Below are positions 8,342-16,219 of a stretch of DNA of 56,048 bases, piece by piece. Source of the DNA: an uncultured Bacteroidales bacterium (GTDB lineage Bacteria > Bacteroidota > Bacteroidia > Bacteroidales > F082). Location: positions 1 through 56,048 of the forward strand of contig ONFO01000031.1 in assembly GCA_900317155.1 (NCBI GenBank). The letters run 5' to 3'. The translations under genes were made by a program, and so were the position numbers. The notes below the pieces were generated by a model. It saw nothing but the letters and a program-made list of their open reading frames with translations, made no database searches and was not told the origin of the DNA. The first letter of the stretch is position 1. Every line of letters begins with the position of its first letter.

Positions 8342-9943
8342 TTAAAACAGCGACCATCGTTTCAATTCCTTCACTTTCTTTTCTGCATCTTCATCTCCCT
8401 GAGCAGCAGCCTTCTTGTACCAAAACACCGCTTCCCTTTTGCTTTTTTCAACGCCATAACCATTTTCATACATTAATCCAAGGTTGTATTGGGCATAAGA
8501 TTTCCCCTGCTCTGCCGACTTCCTGTACCACCTCACCGCCTCTCCGTAGTCTTTGTCAACTCCATAGCCATTTCGATACATATATCCAAGATCGTTTTGG
8601 GCATTGGAATTCCCCTGCTCTGCCGACTTCCTGTAACACCTCACCGCCTCGGCATAATCCTTGTCAACGCCATAACCATTTTCATACATTAATCCAAGGT
8701 TGTATTGGGCAGAAGCATTCCCTTGCTCGGCCGACTTCCTGTACCACCTCACAGCCTCGATATAGTCCTTGTCAACACCATAGCCATTTTGATACATATA
8801 TCCAAGACCGTTTTGGGCACTGGAATTCCCCTGCTCTGCCGACTTCCTGTACCACCTCACCGCCTCGGCATAATCCTTGTCAACACCATAACCATGTTCA
8901 TACATTATTCCAAGGTTGCATTGGGCAGAAGCTTTGCCCTGCTCTGCCGACTTCCTGTACCACCTCACCGCCTCGGCATAATCCTTGTCAACTCCATAGC
9001 CATAGTAATACATATCTCCAATATTATCCTGGGCATAAGAATTCCCCTGCTCTGCCGACTTCCTGTACCACCTCACCGCCTCGATATAGTCCTTGTCAAC
9101 ACCATAGCCATTTTGATACATATATCCAAGACCGTTTTGGGCATTGGAATTCCCCTGCTCTGCCGACTTCCTGTACCACCTCACCGCCTCGATATAGTCC
9201 TTGTCAACACCATAGCCATTTTGATACATATATCCAAGATTGTTTTGGGCATTGGAATTCCCTTGCTCTGCCGACTTCCTGTACCACCTCACCGCCTCTA
9301 CGTAGTCTTTGTCAACTCCATAACCATTCCGATACATCCAGCCAAGGCTATATTGTGCAGAAGCACTGCCCTGCTCCGCTGACTTCCTGTACCACCTCAC
9401 TGCCTCGGCATAATCCTTTTGAGCGTATGCCTCCTCTCCTTTTGAATAAAAAACTTCACCTGAATCTGACTCATTCTCATTATTGCTATCCAATATATCC
9501 TCGTCAGTTTGATTTGTCTCTTGTAAGCTTTCTCCCAAGCCAATCCATTTTTTCAAGTCTCGAATCAGTTTTTCCTTCTGTGGTTCATTATTCCAATCAA
9601 TCAAATCACTCAATCCATACAAAAACAAAAACTCATCGTTCATTTGACAGTTGTCAATATTAACTATTACTACATGCTTTCCCTTCTTTTCCGCAAAATC
9701 CAATTCCTTTAGAGCAAATTTTGAATTTTGAGAATTCTTTGAAAGCATGAACAGAAACACCCGACAATTATTGATACCATCTATTATATCTTTTGTAAAC
9801 CTTCTTGAGTCGCTTTCAATGGCATTCAAATCCATCCAACATTTAGTCTTCACAGTATCTTCGATGACAGATTTGATTTCCTTAATTCTATCCAATTCTT
9901 TCCTTGAATAACTGATGAACACATCAAACTGTTTCTGTTCCAT
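8342..9943 (-). CDS. TIR domain-Sel1 repeat protein
   Basis: A 533-residue protein with no signal peptide or membrane segment, so cytosolic. Residues 5-135 form a TIR_2-type domain (FDVFISYSRKE at 6-16). The Glu expected for NADase activity is present in the SKNSQNSKFALKEL stretch (E80). An acidic linker (about 140-165) leads into one partial and nine full Sel1/TPR-like repeats of 36 residues with the core YRKSAEQG...NGYGVDKDY. Start chosen at the ATG at 9943; an upstream in-frame ATG would add a non-TIR tail. By analogy with TIR effectors it may hydrolyse NAD+ or signal after ligand binding by the repeats, but no partner gene such as ThsA is adjacent. Confidence 0.85.
   Translation of the reverse strand: MEQKQFDVFISYSRKELDRIKEIKSVIEDTVKTKCWMDLNAIESDSRRFTKDIIDGINNCRVFLFMLSKNSQNSKFALKELDFAEKKGKHVVIVNIDNCQMNDEFLFLYGLSDLIDWNNEPQKEKLIRDLKKWIGLGESLQETNQTDEDILDSNNENESDSGEVFYSKGEEAYAQKDYAEAVRWYRKSAEQGSASAQYSLGWMYRNGYGVDKDYVEAVRWYRKSAEQGNSNAQNNLGYMYQNGYGVDKDYIEAVRWYRKSAEQGNSNAQNGLGYMYQNGYGVDKDYIEAVRWYRKSAEQGNSYAQDNIGDMYYYGYGVDKDYAEAVRWYRKSAEQGKASAQCNLGIMYEHGYGVDKDYAEAVRWYRKSAEQGNSSAQNGLGYMYQNGYGVDKDYIEAVRWYRKSAEQGNASAQYNLGLMYENGYGVDKDYAEAVRCYRKSAEQGNSNAQNDLGYMYRNGYGVDKDYGEAVRWYRKSAEQGKSYAQYNLGLMYENGYGVEKSKREAVFWYKKAAAQGDEDAEKKVKELKRWSLF
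8440..9420. repeat. 108-bp coding tandem repeat array (Sel1 repeats)
   Basis: About nine tandem units of 108 bp (36 codons) inside the TIR-Sel1 gene. Neighbouring units differ by only a few bases across most of their length; for example the stretches around 8710-8815, 9050-9150 and 9155-9260 are almost the same. This level of nucleotide identity implies recent unit gain and loss or gene conversion. Confidence 0.85.
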
Positions 9944-10137
9944 ATCGAGTTGTATGTTGTATTTAGAAAGTGCAAAAATAAAACTTTTCCAAATACAATT
10001 TGCCAAAATGTCAGTTTTTCCAATGGCACACAATTTGACAATCGCGGTTCGTCAATCTGGATTGCTTCGTTCCTCGCAATAACGCGAAGCGACAGAAATT
10101 TTAAATCTTAAATTTTGAATTTTAAATACTTAACGAT

Positions 10138-12057
10138 ATGACAACCGGTAACATTGGAGTAAAGACAGAAAACATTTTCCCTGTCATCAAAAAGTTCTTA
10201 TATTCGGACCAGGAGATCTTCCTGCGCGAAATCATCAGCAACGCCGTGGATGCCACGCAAAAGCTGAAAGCCTTGGCAGCATCAGGCGAGTTCAAGGGCG
10301 AACTGGGCGACCTTACTATTAAGGTGGAAGTTGACAAGAAAAAAAAGACCCTCACCGTCCGCGACCGCGGCATCGGTATGAACGCCGAAGAGGTCAATAA
10401 GTACATCAACCAGATCGCCTTCTCGGGCGCCGAGGAGTTTATTGCCAAGTTCAAGACCCAAAGCGAAGCCGAAGCCGCCAACATCATCGGACATTTTGGC
10501 CTGGGCTTCTACTCCGCCTTCATGGTCTCATCAAAAGTGTCTTTGATTTCAAAGTCCTACAAAGAAGAAGGCGCGAACGGTGTCATCTGGGAATGCGACG
10601 GCAGCCCCGAGTACACGATGAACGAAATCCCGAAGGGCGACCGCGGCACCGACGTCATCCTCTACATCAGTGACGATGCCGCCGAGTTTCTCGAAGAAGG
10701 CCGTATCCGCGAACTGCTTAACAAATACTGCAAGTTCCTGCCCATCCCGATCCAATTCGGCACACGCAAGGTGCAGGAGGAAATCGAGGGCGAAACCGAC
10801 AAGGACGGCAAACCCAAGACCAAGGAAGTGGAGAAGCCTTGGATCATCAACGACGTGGCTCCGCTGTGGAAGAAAGCCCCGACCGACATCAAGGACGAGG
10901 AGTACAACGACTTCTACCACACGCTCTACCCGATGAACTTTGGCGAGCCGCTGTTCCACATCCACCTCAACGTGGACTACCCCTTTAACCTCACGGGCAT
11001 CCTCTACTTCCCGAAGGTGAAGAACCGCTACGAGTTCCAGCGCAACAAGATTCAACTCTACTGCAACGAGGTCTTCGTCACCGACAGCGTTGAAGGCATC
11101 CTGCCCGAGTTCCTCTCGCTGCTGCACGGCGTCATCGACTCGCCCGACATCCCGCTGAACGTCAGCCGCTCGTTCCTGCAAAGCGACCAGAACGTGAAGA
11201 AAATCTCGACCTACATCACCAAGAAGGTGGCCGAGAAACTGGAAGAGCTCTTCAAGAAAGACCGCGAGGCCTACGAGAAGAACTGGGACGACATCCGCGT
11301 GTTCATCGAATACGGCATGATGAGCGACCCGAAGTTCTACGAGCGCGCCGAGAAGTTCTTCCTCTTCAAGGACACCGACGACAAATACTACACCATCGAG
11401 GAGTACAAGGCCTTGATTAAGGAAAACCAAACCGACAAGAACAAGGCCCTCGTTTATCTGTATGCCACCGACAAGGACGACCAATACACCAACATCGAGA
11501 ACGCCAAGGCCAAGGGCTACAACGTCCTGATGATGGACGGCATCCTCGACCCGCATTTCATCAGTGCCTACGAACAGAAGGAAGGCGAGAAAGGCGACGA
11601 CAACCGCGCGATGTTTGCCCGCGTGGACTCCAACACCATCGACAAACTCATCGTGAAGGATGACAAGGAAGCCGCCTCTGGCCTCGACGACAAGCAGAAG
11701 GAGACCGTGAAGGCCGCCTTCGAGAAGGTCATCGACAAGGTGAAGTTCAATGTGGAGTTCAGCAACGAAGGTGCCGAAGCCGCTCCCGTGGAGGTCACCC
11801 AAAACGAATGGATGCGCCGTATGAAGGAGATGGAGCAGATGGGCGGTGGTCCGATGTCGTTCTACGGCTCGATGCCCGACAGCTACACGCTGATGCTCAA
11901 CACCAACAGTCCCGTCATCACTGGCTTACTCGACAAAGACGAAGCCGCACAGGAAGCCACCATTCGGCAAATTTACGACCTCGCTTTGCTTTCGAAGAAT
12001 TTGCTGAAAGGCAAGGATTTGAGCGAGTTTGTCAAGAGGAATATGGAGAAACTTTAA
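10138..12057 (+). CDS. htpG: Molecular chaperone HtpG (Hsp90)
   Basis: A 639-residue cytosolic ATP-dependent chaperone, full length for the family. The GHKL ATP site is intact: E31 and N35 in FLREIISNAVDA, DRGIGM at 76-81, and GHFGLGFYSAFMV at 118-130. The middle domain carries the client and catalytic-loop region (PLNVSRSFLQSD). The C-terminal dimerisation region ends at residue 639. It assists folding of client proteins under stress. It appears monocistronic, with an AT-rich leader and a strong terminator directly downstream. Confidence 0.97.
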   Translation: MTTGNIGVKTENIFPVIKKFLYSDQEIFLREIISNAVDATQKLKALAASGEFKGELGDLTIKVEVDKKKKTLTVRDRGIGMNAEEVNKYINQIAFSGAEEFIAKFKTQSEAEAANIIGHFGLGFYSAFMVSSKVSLISKSYKEEGANGVIWECDGSPEYTMNEIPKGDRGTDVILYISDDAAEFLEEGRIRELLNKYCKFLPIPIQFGTRKVQEEIEGETDKDGKPKTKEVEKPWIINDVAPLWKKAPTDIKDEEYNDFYHTLYPMNFGEPLFHIHLNVDYPFNLTGILYFPKVKNRYEFQRNKIQLYCNEVFVTDSVEGILPEFLSLLHGVIDSPDIPLNVSRSFLQSDQNVKKISTYITKKVAEKLEELFKKDREAYEKNWDDIRVFIEYGMMSDPKFYERAEKFFLFKDTDDKYYTIEEYKALIKENQTDKNKALVYLYATDKDDQYTNIENAKAKGYNVLMMDGILDPHFISAYEQKEGEKGDDNRAMFARVDSNTIDKLIVKDDKEAASGLDDKQKETVKAAFEKVIDKVKFNVEFSNEGAEAAPVEVTQNEWMRRMKEMEQMGGGPMSFYGSMPDSYTLMLNTNSPVITGLLDKDEAAQEATIRQIYDLALLSKNLLKGKDLSEFVKRNMEKL

Positions 12058-12079
12058 TCAAGAATTAGAGAATTAGAGA

Positions 12080-12116
12080 AATCCCCGTAGCACAAGATGG
12101 CGTTACGGGGATTTTC
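12080..12116 (+). terminator. Intrinsic terminator after htpG (bidirectional)
   Basis: AATCCCCGTA at 12080-12089 pairs with TACGGGGATT at 12104-12113, followed by TTTTC. The run of A on the other side would let it also end the convergent lipoprotein gene. It is preceded by a short direct repeat (GAATTAGA twice). Confidence 0.8.
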
Positions 12117-12117
12117 A

Positions 12118-12954
12118 TTATTCGGCATCACGCACAAGACGCACGGACAATCCAGCGTAACGGGGACAATAATTGGGCATCCCTACTGTACCCCCAAAAC
12201 ACTGAACATAAAACACATACGCAAAGGGATCTGACTGTCCAGCTATCCAATACAAGCCTGCTTCCTGAACCCACATTAATGTCGCCCCTCTCCTTACTCC
12301 TGCAGCGGGTAAAAAGATGGCACCATACCTCTCCATAATTTCCCATTGGGATTCAGTAATAACATTAGAACTAAACGGACTCCCGTGGTTATAGTCAATT
12401 ATAGCAAAAACAGATTCGTCCCAATTATCTGGCAACAATATCAAACCATATATATCATTAACAGTTGCAGATGCATAAAGGATCCCTGAATCGGTATTTC
12501 TACGATACAACAAATAATGCCAATCCGACCAATCAAGGGTCCACCACTGATCAGCAAAGCCATTCCAATTGCTGATAGGATTCACGCCCCAATCTACAAA
12601 ATTGGCATAGACAACATGCTCCATATAAGTCGAGGTATCCGTTGGATGGTCTCCAGTTCCCCATGCAAAAAGGTCAATCCAACCGTCGTAGGTGTCAGAA
12701 ATATTGGCATTCCCTTCTCCAATATAATCCCATTGGTGTTCAGCAAAGCGCCATGTGTTGGTTGAGGCTTGGTATTGCAGGTTACCTGGTGAAAAACACA
12801 CTTGCGTGCTATCATTTATCGAAAACAAGCCAACAACTGGTTCTTCAGGAAGGTCATTGTTTCCGCCATTATTCGGCTCATCCGGTTTGTTGCAACCCAC
12901 TGCAAAAACCATCATCAGCATTATGGCTGCGGTTGCTTTCATAGTCCTGTTCAT
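12118..12954 (-). CDS. Lipoprotein with FISUMP/C-type-lectin-like ectodomain
   Basis: A 278-residue protein with a lipoprotein signal peptide and lipobox FAVGC (Cys21). A short Pro/Asn/Gly linker is followed by a domain rich in Trp and aromatic residues (SPGNLQYQASTNTWRFAEHQW, DLFAWGTG, and a final GLSVRLVRDAE). The ending and layout resemble the Fibrobacter-type paralogous domain and related FGE/C-type-lectin folds. Location is probably the outer membrane or periplasm. The leader is almost identical to that of the lipoprotein at 15438-16193 while the ectodomain is very different. No enzymatic residues are apparent; a ligand-binding role is inferred. Confidence 0.7.
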   Translation of the reverse strand: MNRTMKATAAIMLMMVFAVGCNKPDEPNNGGNNDLPEEPVVGLFSINDSTQVCFSPGNLQYQASTNTWRFAEHQWDYIGEGNANISDTYDGWIDLFAWGTGDHPTDTSTYMEHVVYANFVDWGVNPISNWNGFADQWWTLDWSDWHYLLYRRNTDSGILYASATVNDIYGLILLPDNWDESVFAIIDYNHGSPFSSNVITESQWEIMERYGAIFLPAAGVRRGATLMWVQEAGLYWIAGQSDPFAYVFYVQCFGGTVGMPNYCPRYAGLSVRLVRDAE

Positions 12955-13070
12955 GTTGCTTGTGCTTTAGTTGTTTGAACTTGCAAAGAAACAAAAAATG
13001 CTCGATTTGGCAAGGTTGAAATGCGTATTTGCGGAAAATGATTATTTTTGCAGGTGAAAAAAGAAAGAAA

Positions 13071-13280
13071 ATGGCTACTGTAACATTACAATATGACGGA
13101 AGAAGCGCTGCGATGAAGAAACTCATCGAACTCTTCGTCACCCTCGGTGGAATCGTGACCGAACAAAAAGAAACAAAACCGAAAAAAGGAACTATTGACG
13201 AGGCTATTGCAGAATATCGCTCGGGAAAGACCTACAAGGCAAAAGACGCTCACGACCTTATTGAACAATGCTTGAAATAA
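13071..13280 (+). CDS. Antitoxin of a YafQ/RelE-type toxin-antitoxin pair
   Basis: A 69-residue protein (MATVTLQYDGRSAAMKKLIEL...). The first strand and the following helix resemble small Bacteroidales antitoxins, and the C-terminal half (TIDEAIAEYRSGKTYKAKDAHDLIEQCLK) would wrap the toxin. The ATG at 13071 follows a Bacteroidetes -7 element (TATTTTTG at 13043-13050) and an A/G-rich leader; an earlier in-frame ATG at 13029 lies upstream of that element and is unlikely. Its stop overlaps the toxin start (TAATG), so the two are translationally coupled. Confidence 0.75.
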   Translation: MATVTLQYDGRSAAMKKLIELFVTLGGIVTEQKETKPKKGTIDEAIAEYRSGKTYKAKDAHDLIEQCLK

Positions 13281-13555
13281 TGTATGAGATTGAATACACT
13301 GGCTTGTTCAAAAGAAAGGTCAAACTGCTGAAAAAGCGAGGTTATGACCTTTCGTTACTTGAGTCTGTTATCTCCGAACTTAAAGAAACAGGTACGCTCC
13401 AAGAGAAATACCAACCCCACAAAATGACAGGAAACTATGTCGGTTTTTGGGAATGTCACATCAAACCTGATTGGTTGCTGGTTTGGGCTAAAGAGGATAA
13501 TCGACTCGTTTTGGTAATGATCGATACAGGAACCCATTCAGACATTTTTGGATAA
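13280..13555 (+). CDS. YafQ-family mRNA interferase toxin
   Basis: A 91-residue RelE-superfamily protein. It has the YafQ pattern: a basic N-terminal helix (FKRKVKLLKKRGYD), the central segment YQPHKMTGNYVGFWECHIKPDWLLVW, and the C-terminal DTGTHSDIFG, whose His corresponds to the catalytic His of YafQ enzymes. The family cleaves mRNA on the ribosome and is neutralised by the upstream antitoxin. All recognisable active-site positions are present, so it is probably functional. Start set at the ATG at 13280, which overlaps the antitoxin stop; an ATG at 13268 is possible. Confidence 0.85.
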   Translation: MYEIEYTGLFKRKVKLLKKRGYDLSLLESVISELKETGTLQEKYQPHKMTGNYVGFWECHIKPDWLLVWAKEDNRLVLVMIDTGTHSDIFG

Positions 13556-13567
13556 ACTAAAACGATT

Positions 13568-13942
13568 ATGGCCACACCCAATACGATATTCTCCAACTAC
13601 CATCCCAACGGTCACCACATCAACCCTTCGTTGCTGTGGGAATACGACATGAGCACCTTTGATTGGCAGCGGTCTAAAGCCTTGGTCGCACAAAGAGTAG
13701 TGGAATTGGGCTGGCCAGAGGATTTTTACGGCGCCTTCGACCTTTATGGTGGTTTTGAAGGCTTCCGCGAAGTCATCAAGAGCATCCCACACCTTTCGGA
13801 CATCGACATGAATTTCGTCTGCCATTACTTCAACCTGCAAAAGGAGGAACTGCTATGCTACACAAGGAAACAGTCGAGACAAGCACGAATCTCTTTATGG
13901 TGCAAGGAAACTTTAACTGGAGAATCATCGCCAACCGACTGA
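13568..13942 (+). CDS. DUF6922-like antitoxin protein
   Basis: A 124-residue protein with the pattern PSLLWEYDMSTFDWQRSKALVAQRVVELGWPEDF...HYFNLQKEELLCYTRKQ. I recognise this as DUF6922-type, normally encoded directly before an AbiEii-like nucleotidyltransferase toxin. The last about 30 residues overlap that partner's start codon in another frame and may be an altered tail produced by decay of the locus. It lies 12 bp after the YafQ toxin, so both toxin-antitoxin units may be cotranscribed. Confidence 0.6.
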   Translation: MATPNTIFSNYHPNGHHINPSLLWEYDMSTFDWQRSKALVAQRVVELGWPEDFYGAFDLYGGFEGFREVIKSIPHLSDIDMNFVCHYFNLQKEELLCYTRKQSRQARISLWCKETLTGESSPTD

Positions 13943-13986
13943 ACGAGATGACCTCACATCCTGAGAGACACTTCAAACGCCTTTAA
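13855..13986 (+). pseudogene. Remnant of AbiEii-like nucleotidyltransferase toxin
   Basis: A 43-codon frame begins MLHKETVETST, the N-terminus typical of AbiEii/AbiGii nucleotidyltransferases that follow DUF6922 genes. It then jumps to NFNWRIIANRLNEM and ends HFKRL. The GxTxL and DxD motifs of the enzyme are missing. Most of the usual 200-300 residues are therefore gone, leaving start and end fused in frame. The origin of the second half is not certain. Confidence 0.5.
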
Positions 13987-14024
13987 ACCAGAATCTTCAG
14001 ATTCGCAAATGCATTATCAAACAA

Positions 14025-14142
14025 TTAGTGTTTTCAAACACTATTTATATTATTGATTTAGTATTTTTAAACATTACTTTATACAATATTTTAGTGTTTT
14101 TAAACATTATTTTAAGCAAAATACTTGTGTTTTAAAATATTA
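14025..14142 (+). promoter_or_regulatory. Four-copy palindromic repeat array, 33-bp period, upstream of ATPase
   Basis: Copies of TTAGTGTTTTTAAACATTA begin at 14025, 14058, 14091 and 14124, exactly 33 bp apart. Copy 1 (TTAGTGTTTTCAAACACTAT) is a near-perfect palindrome and later copies drift. The array ends next to the -7 element TATCTTTG at 14147-14154. The design matches the 32-bp array before the ATPase at 181, with a different motif. Inferred operator for a dimeric regulator, perhaps the ATPase itself. Confidence 0.8.
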
Positions 14143-14146
14143 TTTG

Positions 14147-14154
14147 TATCTTTG
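14147..14154 (+). promoter_or_regulatory. -7 promoter element of the second ATPase gene
   Basis: TATCTTTG fits the Bacteroidetes consensus TAnnTTTG, 18 bp before the ATG at 14173. Confidence 0.7.
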
Positions 14155-14172
14155 CGGCAAAATACAACTACC

Positions 14173-15375
14173 ATGAACTCAATTGAATATCTTCAAAAGG
14201 TCTTGGACAGGAAGCTTCAAGCCACCTCCACCGATTTCAAACGATACTTGTTCGAAAAAATCGACTGGAGAGACCGCCTTATCGGAATCAAAGGACCGAA
14301 AGGCACGGGCAAGTCCACACTGATGCTCCAGCACATCAAGGAGGCTTTTCCTGACACTTCGGAGGTGCTGTATGCTTCCTTGGACGACCTATGGTTTGCG
14401 ACACACGCTTTTGCGGATGTGGTGGAAGACTATTATGCCTATGGCGGTCGCTATCTTTTCCTTGACGAGATTCATTATTTGGATTCGTGGCAGACCGTAC
14501 TGAAGAACCTCAACGACAACTACCCAGGGCTTTATGTCGCCTACACGGGCTCGTCGATGCTCAAGATGGAGAAAGGCAAAGGCGACCTCTCAAGAAGGCT
14601 GATGGAATACACCCTGACAGGACTTTCGTTTCGCGAATACCTGAAGTTTGAAGGCATCAAGGACATCCCCGTCATCGAACTAAAGGACCTACTGAAAAAG
14701 CACAAGAGCATCGCCATGGAAATCATCAGCGACGGCTTCAAGGTGCTGCCTGCTTTCGTCCAATATCTGAAGATAGGGTATTATCCTTTCTACAAAGACA
14801 TTTACGAAGGCTATGCCAACCGCTTGCAGAACGTGGTCAACCACATCCTGGAGAACGATTACGCAGTAATTGAGAATGTGGAGCAATCCACCATCAAGAA
14901 AGCAAAGAAGATGTTCATGATTTTGGCCGAGCAGGTGCCGCAGAAGCCCAACATGTCAGAGCTTTACCGCGAGTTAGACACCGACCGCAACCAAGGGTTG
15001 AAGATGCTGTATGCCTTGGAAAAGGCAGGGCTACTCTCATTGCTCACCGACACGCCCAGGAAGTTGTCGGACCTGTCGCGGCCCGAAAAAATCTACCTCA
15101 ACAACACCAACCTCATGAACGCTTTCACAATGCAGCCTAACATCGACACAATGCGTGAGTTGTTCTTCTTCAACCAATTGAGCCAATCGCATCAGGTGAC
15201 CTATCCACCCAAAGGAGATTTTCTTGTTGACGGGAAATACCTCTTTGAAGTGGGCGGGCGCAAGAAAAGCTTCGACCAAATTAAAGACATCCCCAACAGC
15301 TATTTGGCTGTGGACGAAACCGAGGTGGGCTTTGGAAACAAAATCCCCTTGTGGATGTTCGGGTTGCTTTACTGA
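14173..15375 (+). CDS. AAA+ ATPase (AAA_14/DUF4143-type)
   Basis: A 400-residue cytosolic P-loop protein. Walker A is GPKGTGKS at 41-48, Walker B is RYLFLDE ending at D98-E99, and the sensor-like YTGSS follows. The C-terminus carries GDFLVDGKYLFEVGG, the truncated nuclease-like motif found in this subgroup. Function is unknown for the family. The ATG at 14173 is chosen because it follows the promoter TATCTTTG; an earlier in-frame start would lie inside the promoter and repeat array. Sequence similarity to the ATPase at 181 is low outside the motifs, but both have arrays of evenly spaced repeats before the promoter. Confidence 0.88.
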   Translation: MNSIEYLQKVLDRKLQATSTDFKRYLFEKIDWRDRLIGIKGPKGTGKSTLMLQHIKEAFPDTSEVLYASLDDLWFATHAFADVVEDYYAYGGRYLFLDEIHYLDSWQTVLKNLNDNYPGLYVAYTGSSMLKMEKGKGDLSRRLMEYTLTGLSFREYLKFEGIKDIPVIELKDLLKKHKSIAMEIISDGFKVLPAFVQYLKIGYYPFYKDIYEGYANRLQNVVNHILENDYAVIENVEQSTIKKAKKMFMILAEQVPQKPNMSELYRELDTDRNQGLKMLYALEKAGLLSLLTDTPRKLSDLSRPEKIYLNNTNLMNAFTMQPNIDTMRELFFFNQLSQSHQVTYPPKGDFLVDGKYLFEVGGRKKSFDQIKDIPNSYLAVDETEVGFGNKIPLWMFGLLY

Positions 15376-15437
15376 AGGGTCATACCCCCCCCGCAACGCC
15401 TGAGTATTGCTGGGATTGTTGTTTTAGTATAGTTCAA

Positions 15438-16193
15438 CTATTTCTTGATGTACACGGGACGGACAATTTGCCCTCGGCTGCGCTCGTAAGTGCCGCACAC
15501 GTGGCTGCTTTCCCAATCAAAATGATAACTCCACCCGCGCTCAGGGAAATGGCTGTGAAGCGTACTTGACCAGTAAATGCCAAGGCCAAGACATATAAGT
15601 TCGCCATCCAGGCGGAAACCCGTAGCAGGCAAGAAGAGACTGTTGCCATTTGTGCCGGTAAGAAGTCTCCCCTTCACGCCATTAATGTCGGTCCAAGTCC
15701 AGGTTGTTTTTTGGTACAATTCCTCCCATTCTTCCTTGGTTGGCATACGCCAGTCATCGCCCCAATTGACCGTTGCCGCGTCGTCATCGGGTTCCAAAAG
15801 GGTCAGGTTGTCGACAAATCCATCGAGTCCGTAACACGAATCGGTGCAATATTTGGTCATTTCAAATTGCTCGAAAGTCCAATTGCCGTATTTGTAGCTC
15901 TTCCAATCATACAGATCCTTCGGCGAGGTCTCGCCCCAGGCAAAATAATCGCCCACGCTTTCTGGTGTATCGGCTCCGACATTGCAGACAGCCCACAAAG
16001 TACCACTTGGCAGGCCAAGATCAACATAATCATGAGCTTCGTTTCCGCTATTACCACCATTATTAGGTTCAACAATACTATCGTTTTGACCGCTGTTGTC
16101 TCCGCCATTACTTGGATTATCTGGTTTGTTGCAGCTCACCGCAAAAACCATCATCAACATTATGGCTGCTATGGCCTTCAAAGTCTTGTTCAT
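15438..16193 (-). CDS. FISUMP-domain lipoprotein
   Basis: A 251-residue lipoprotein with the lipobox FAVSC (Cys21) and an Asn/Gly-rich linker. Its ectodomain has the signature of the Fibrobacter succinogenes major paralogous domain: YVDLGLPSGTLWAVCNVGA, DYFAWGETSPK, DWRMPTKEEWEELY, LFLPATGFR and YWSST. These domains adopt a C-type-lectin-like fold related to FGE and are surface or periplasmic; the function is presumably binding. The leader is nearly the same as in the lipoprotein at 12118-12954. It sits just downstream, in the same direction, of the TIR-TM-FGE gene, whose ectodomain belongs to a related fold. Confidence 0.85.
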   Translation of the reverse strand: MNKTLKAIAAIMLMMVFAVSCNKPDNPSNGGDNSGQNDSIVEPNNGGNSGNEAHDYVDLGLPSGTLWAVCNVGADTPESVGDYFAWGETSPKDLYDWKSYKYGNWTFEQFEMTKYCTDSCYGLDGFVDNLTLLEPDDDAATVNWGDDWRMPTKEEWEELYQKTTWTWTDINGVKGRLLTGTNGNSLFLPATGFRLDGELICLGLGIYWSSTLHSHFPERGWSYHFDWESSHVCGTYERSRGQIVRPVYIKK

Positions 16194-16219
16194 GACGAAT
16201 TAGTACCCGCTGCTTAAAA

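Noticed and set aside
8440-9420. Possible CRISPR or satellite from the 108-bp repeats
   Set aside because: The repeats are in frame and encode regular Sel1 motifs within one long gene.
10549-11802. A 417-codon open frame on the reverse strand inside htpG
   Set aside because: It is an antisense shadow of the GC-rich htpG reading frame, with a low-complexity Val/Leu/Asp composition and no recognisable domain.
14025-14142. Possible CRISPR array because of evenly spaced palindromic repeats
   Set aside because: Spacers would be only about 14 bp, copies drift, there are just four units, and no cas gene is present. It fits an operator array better.
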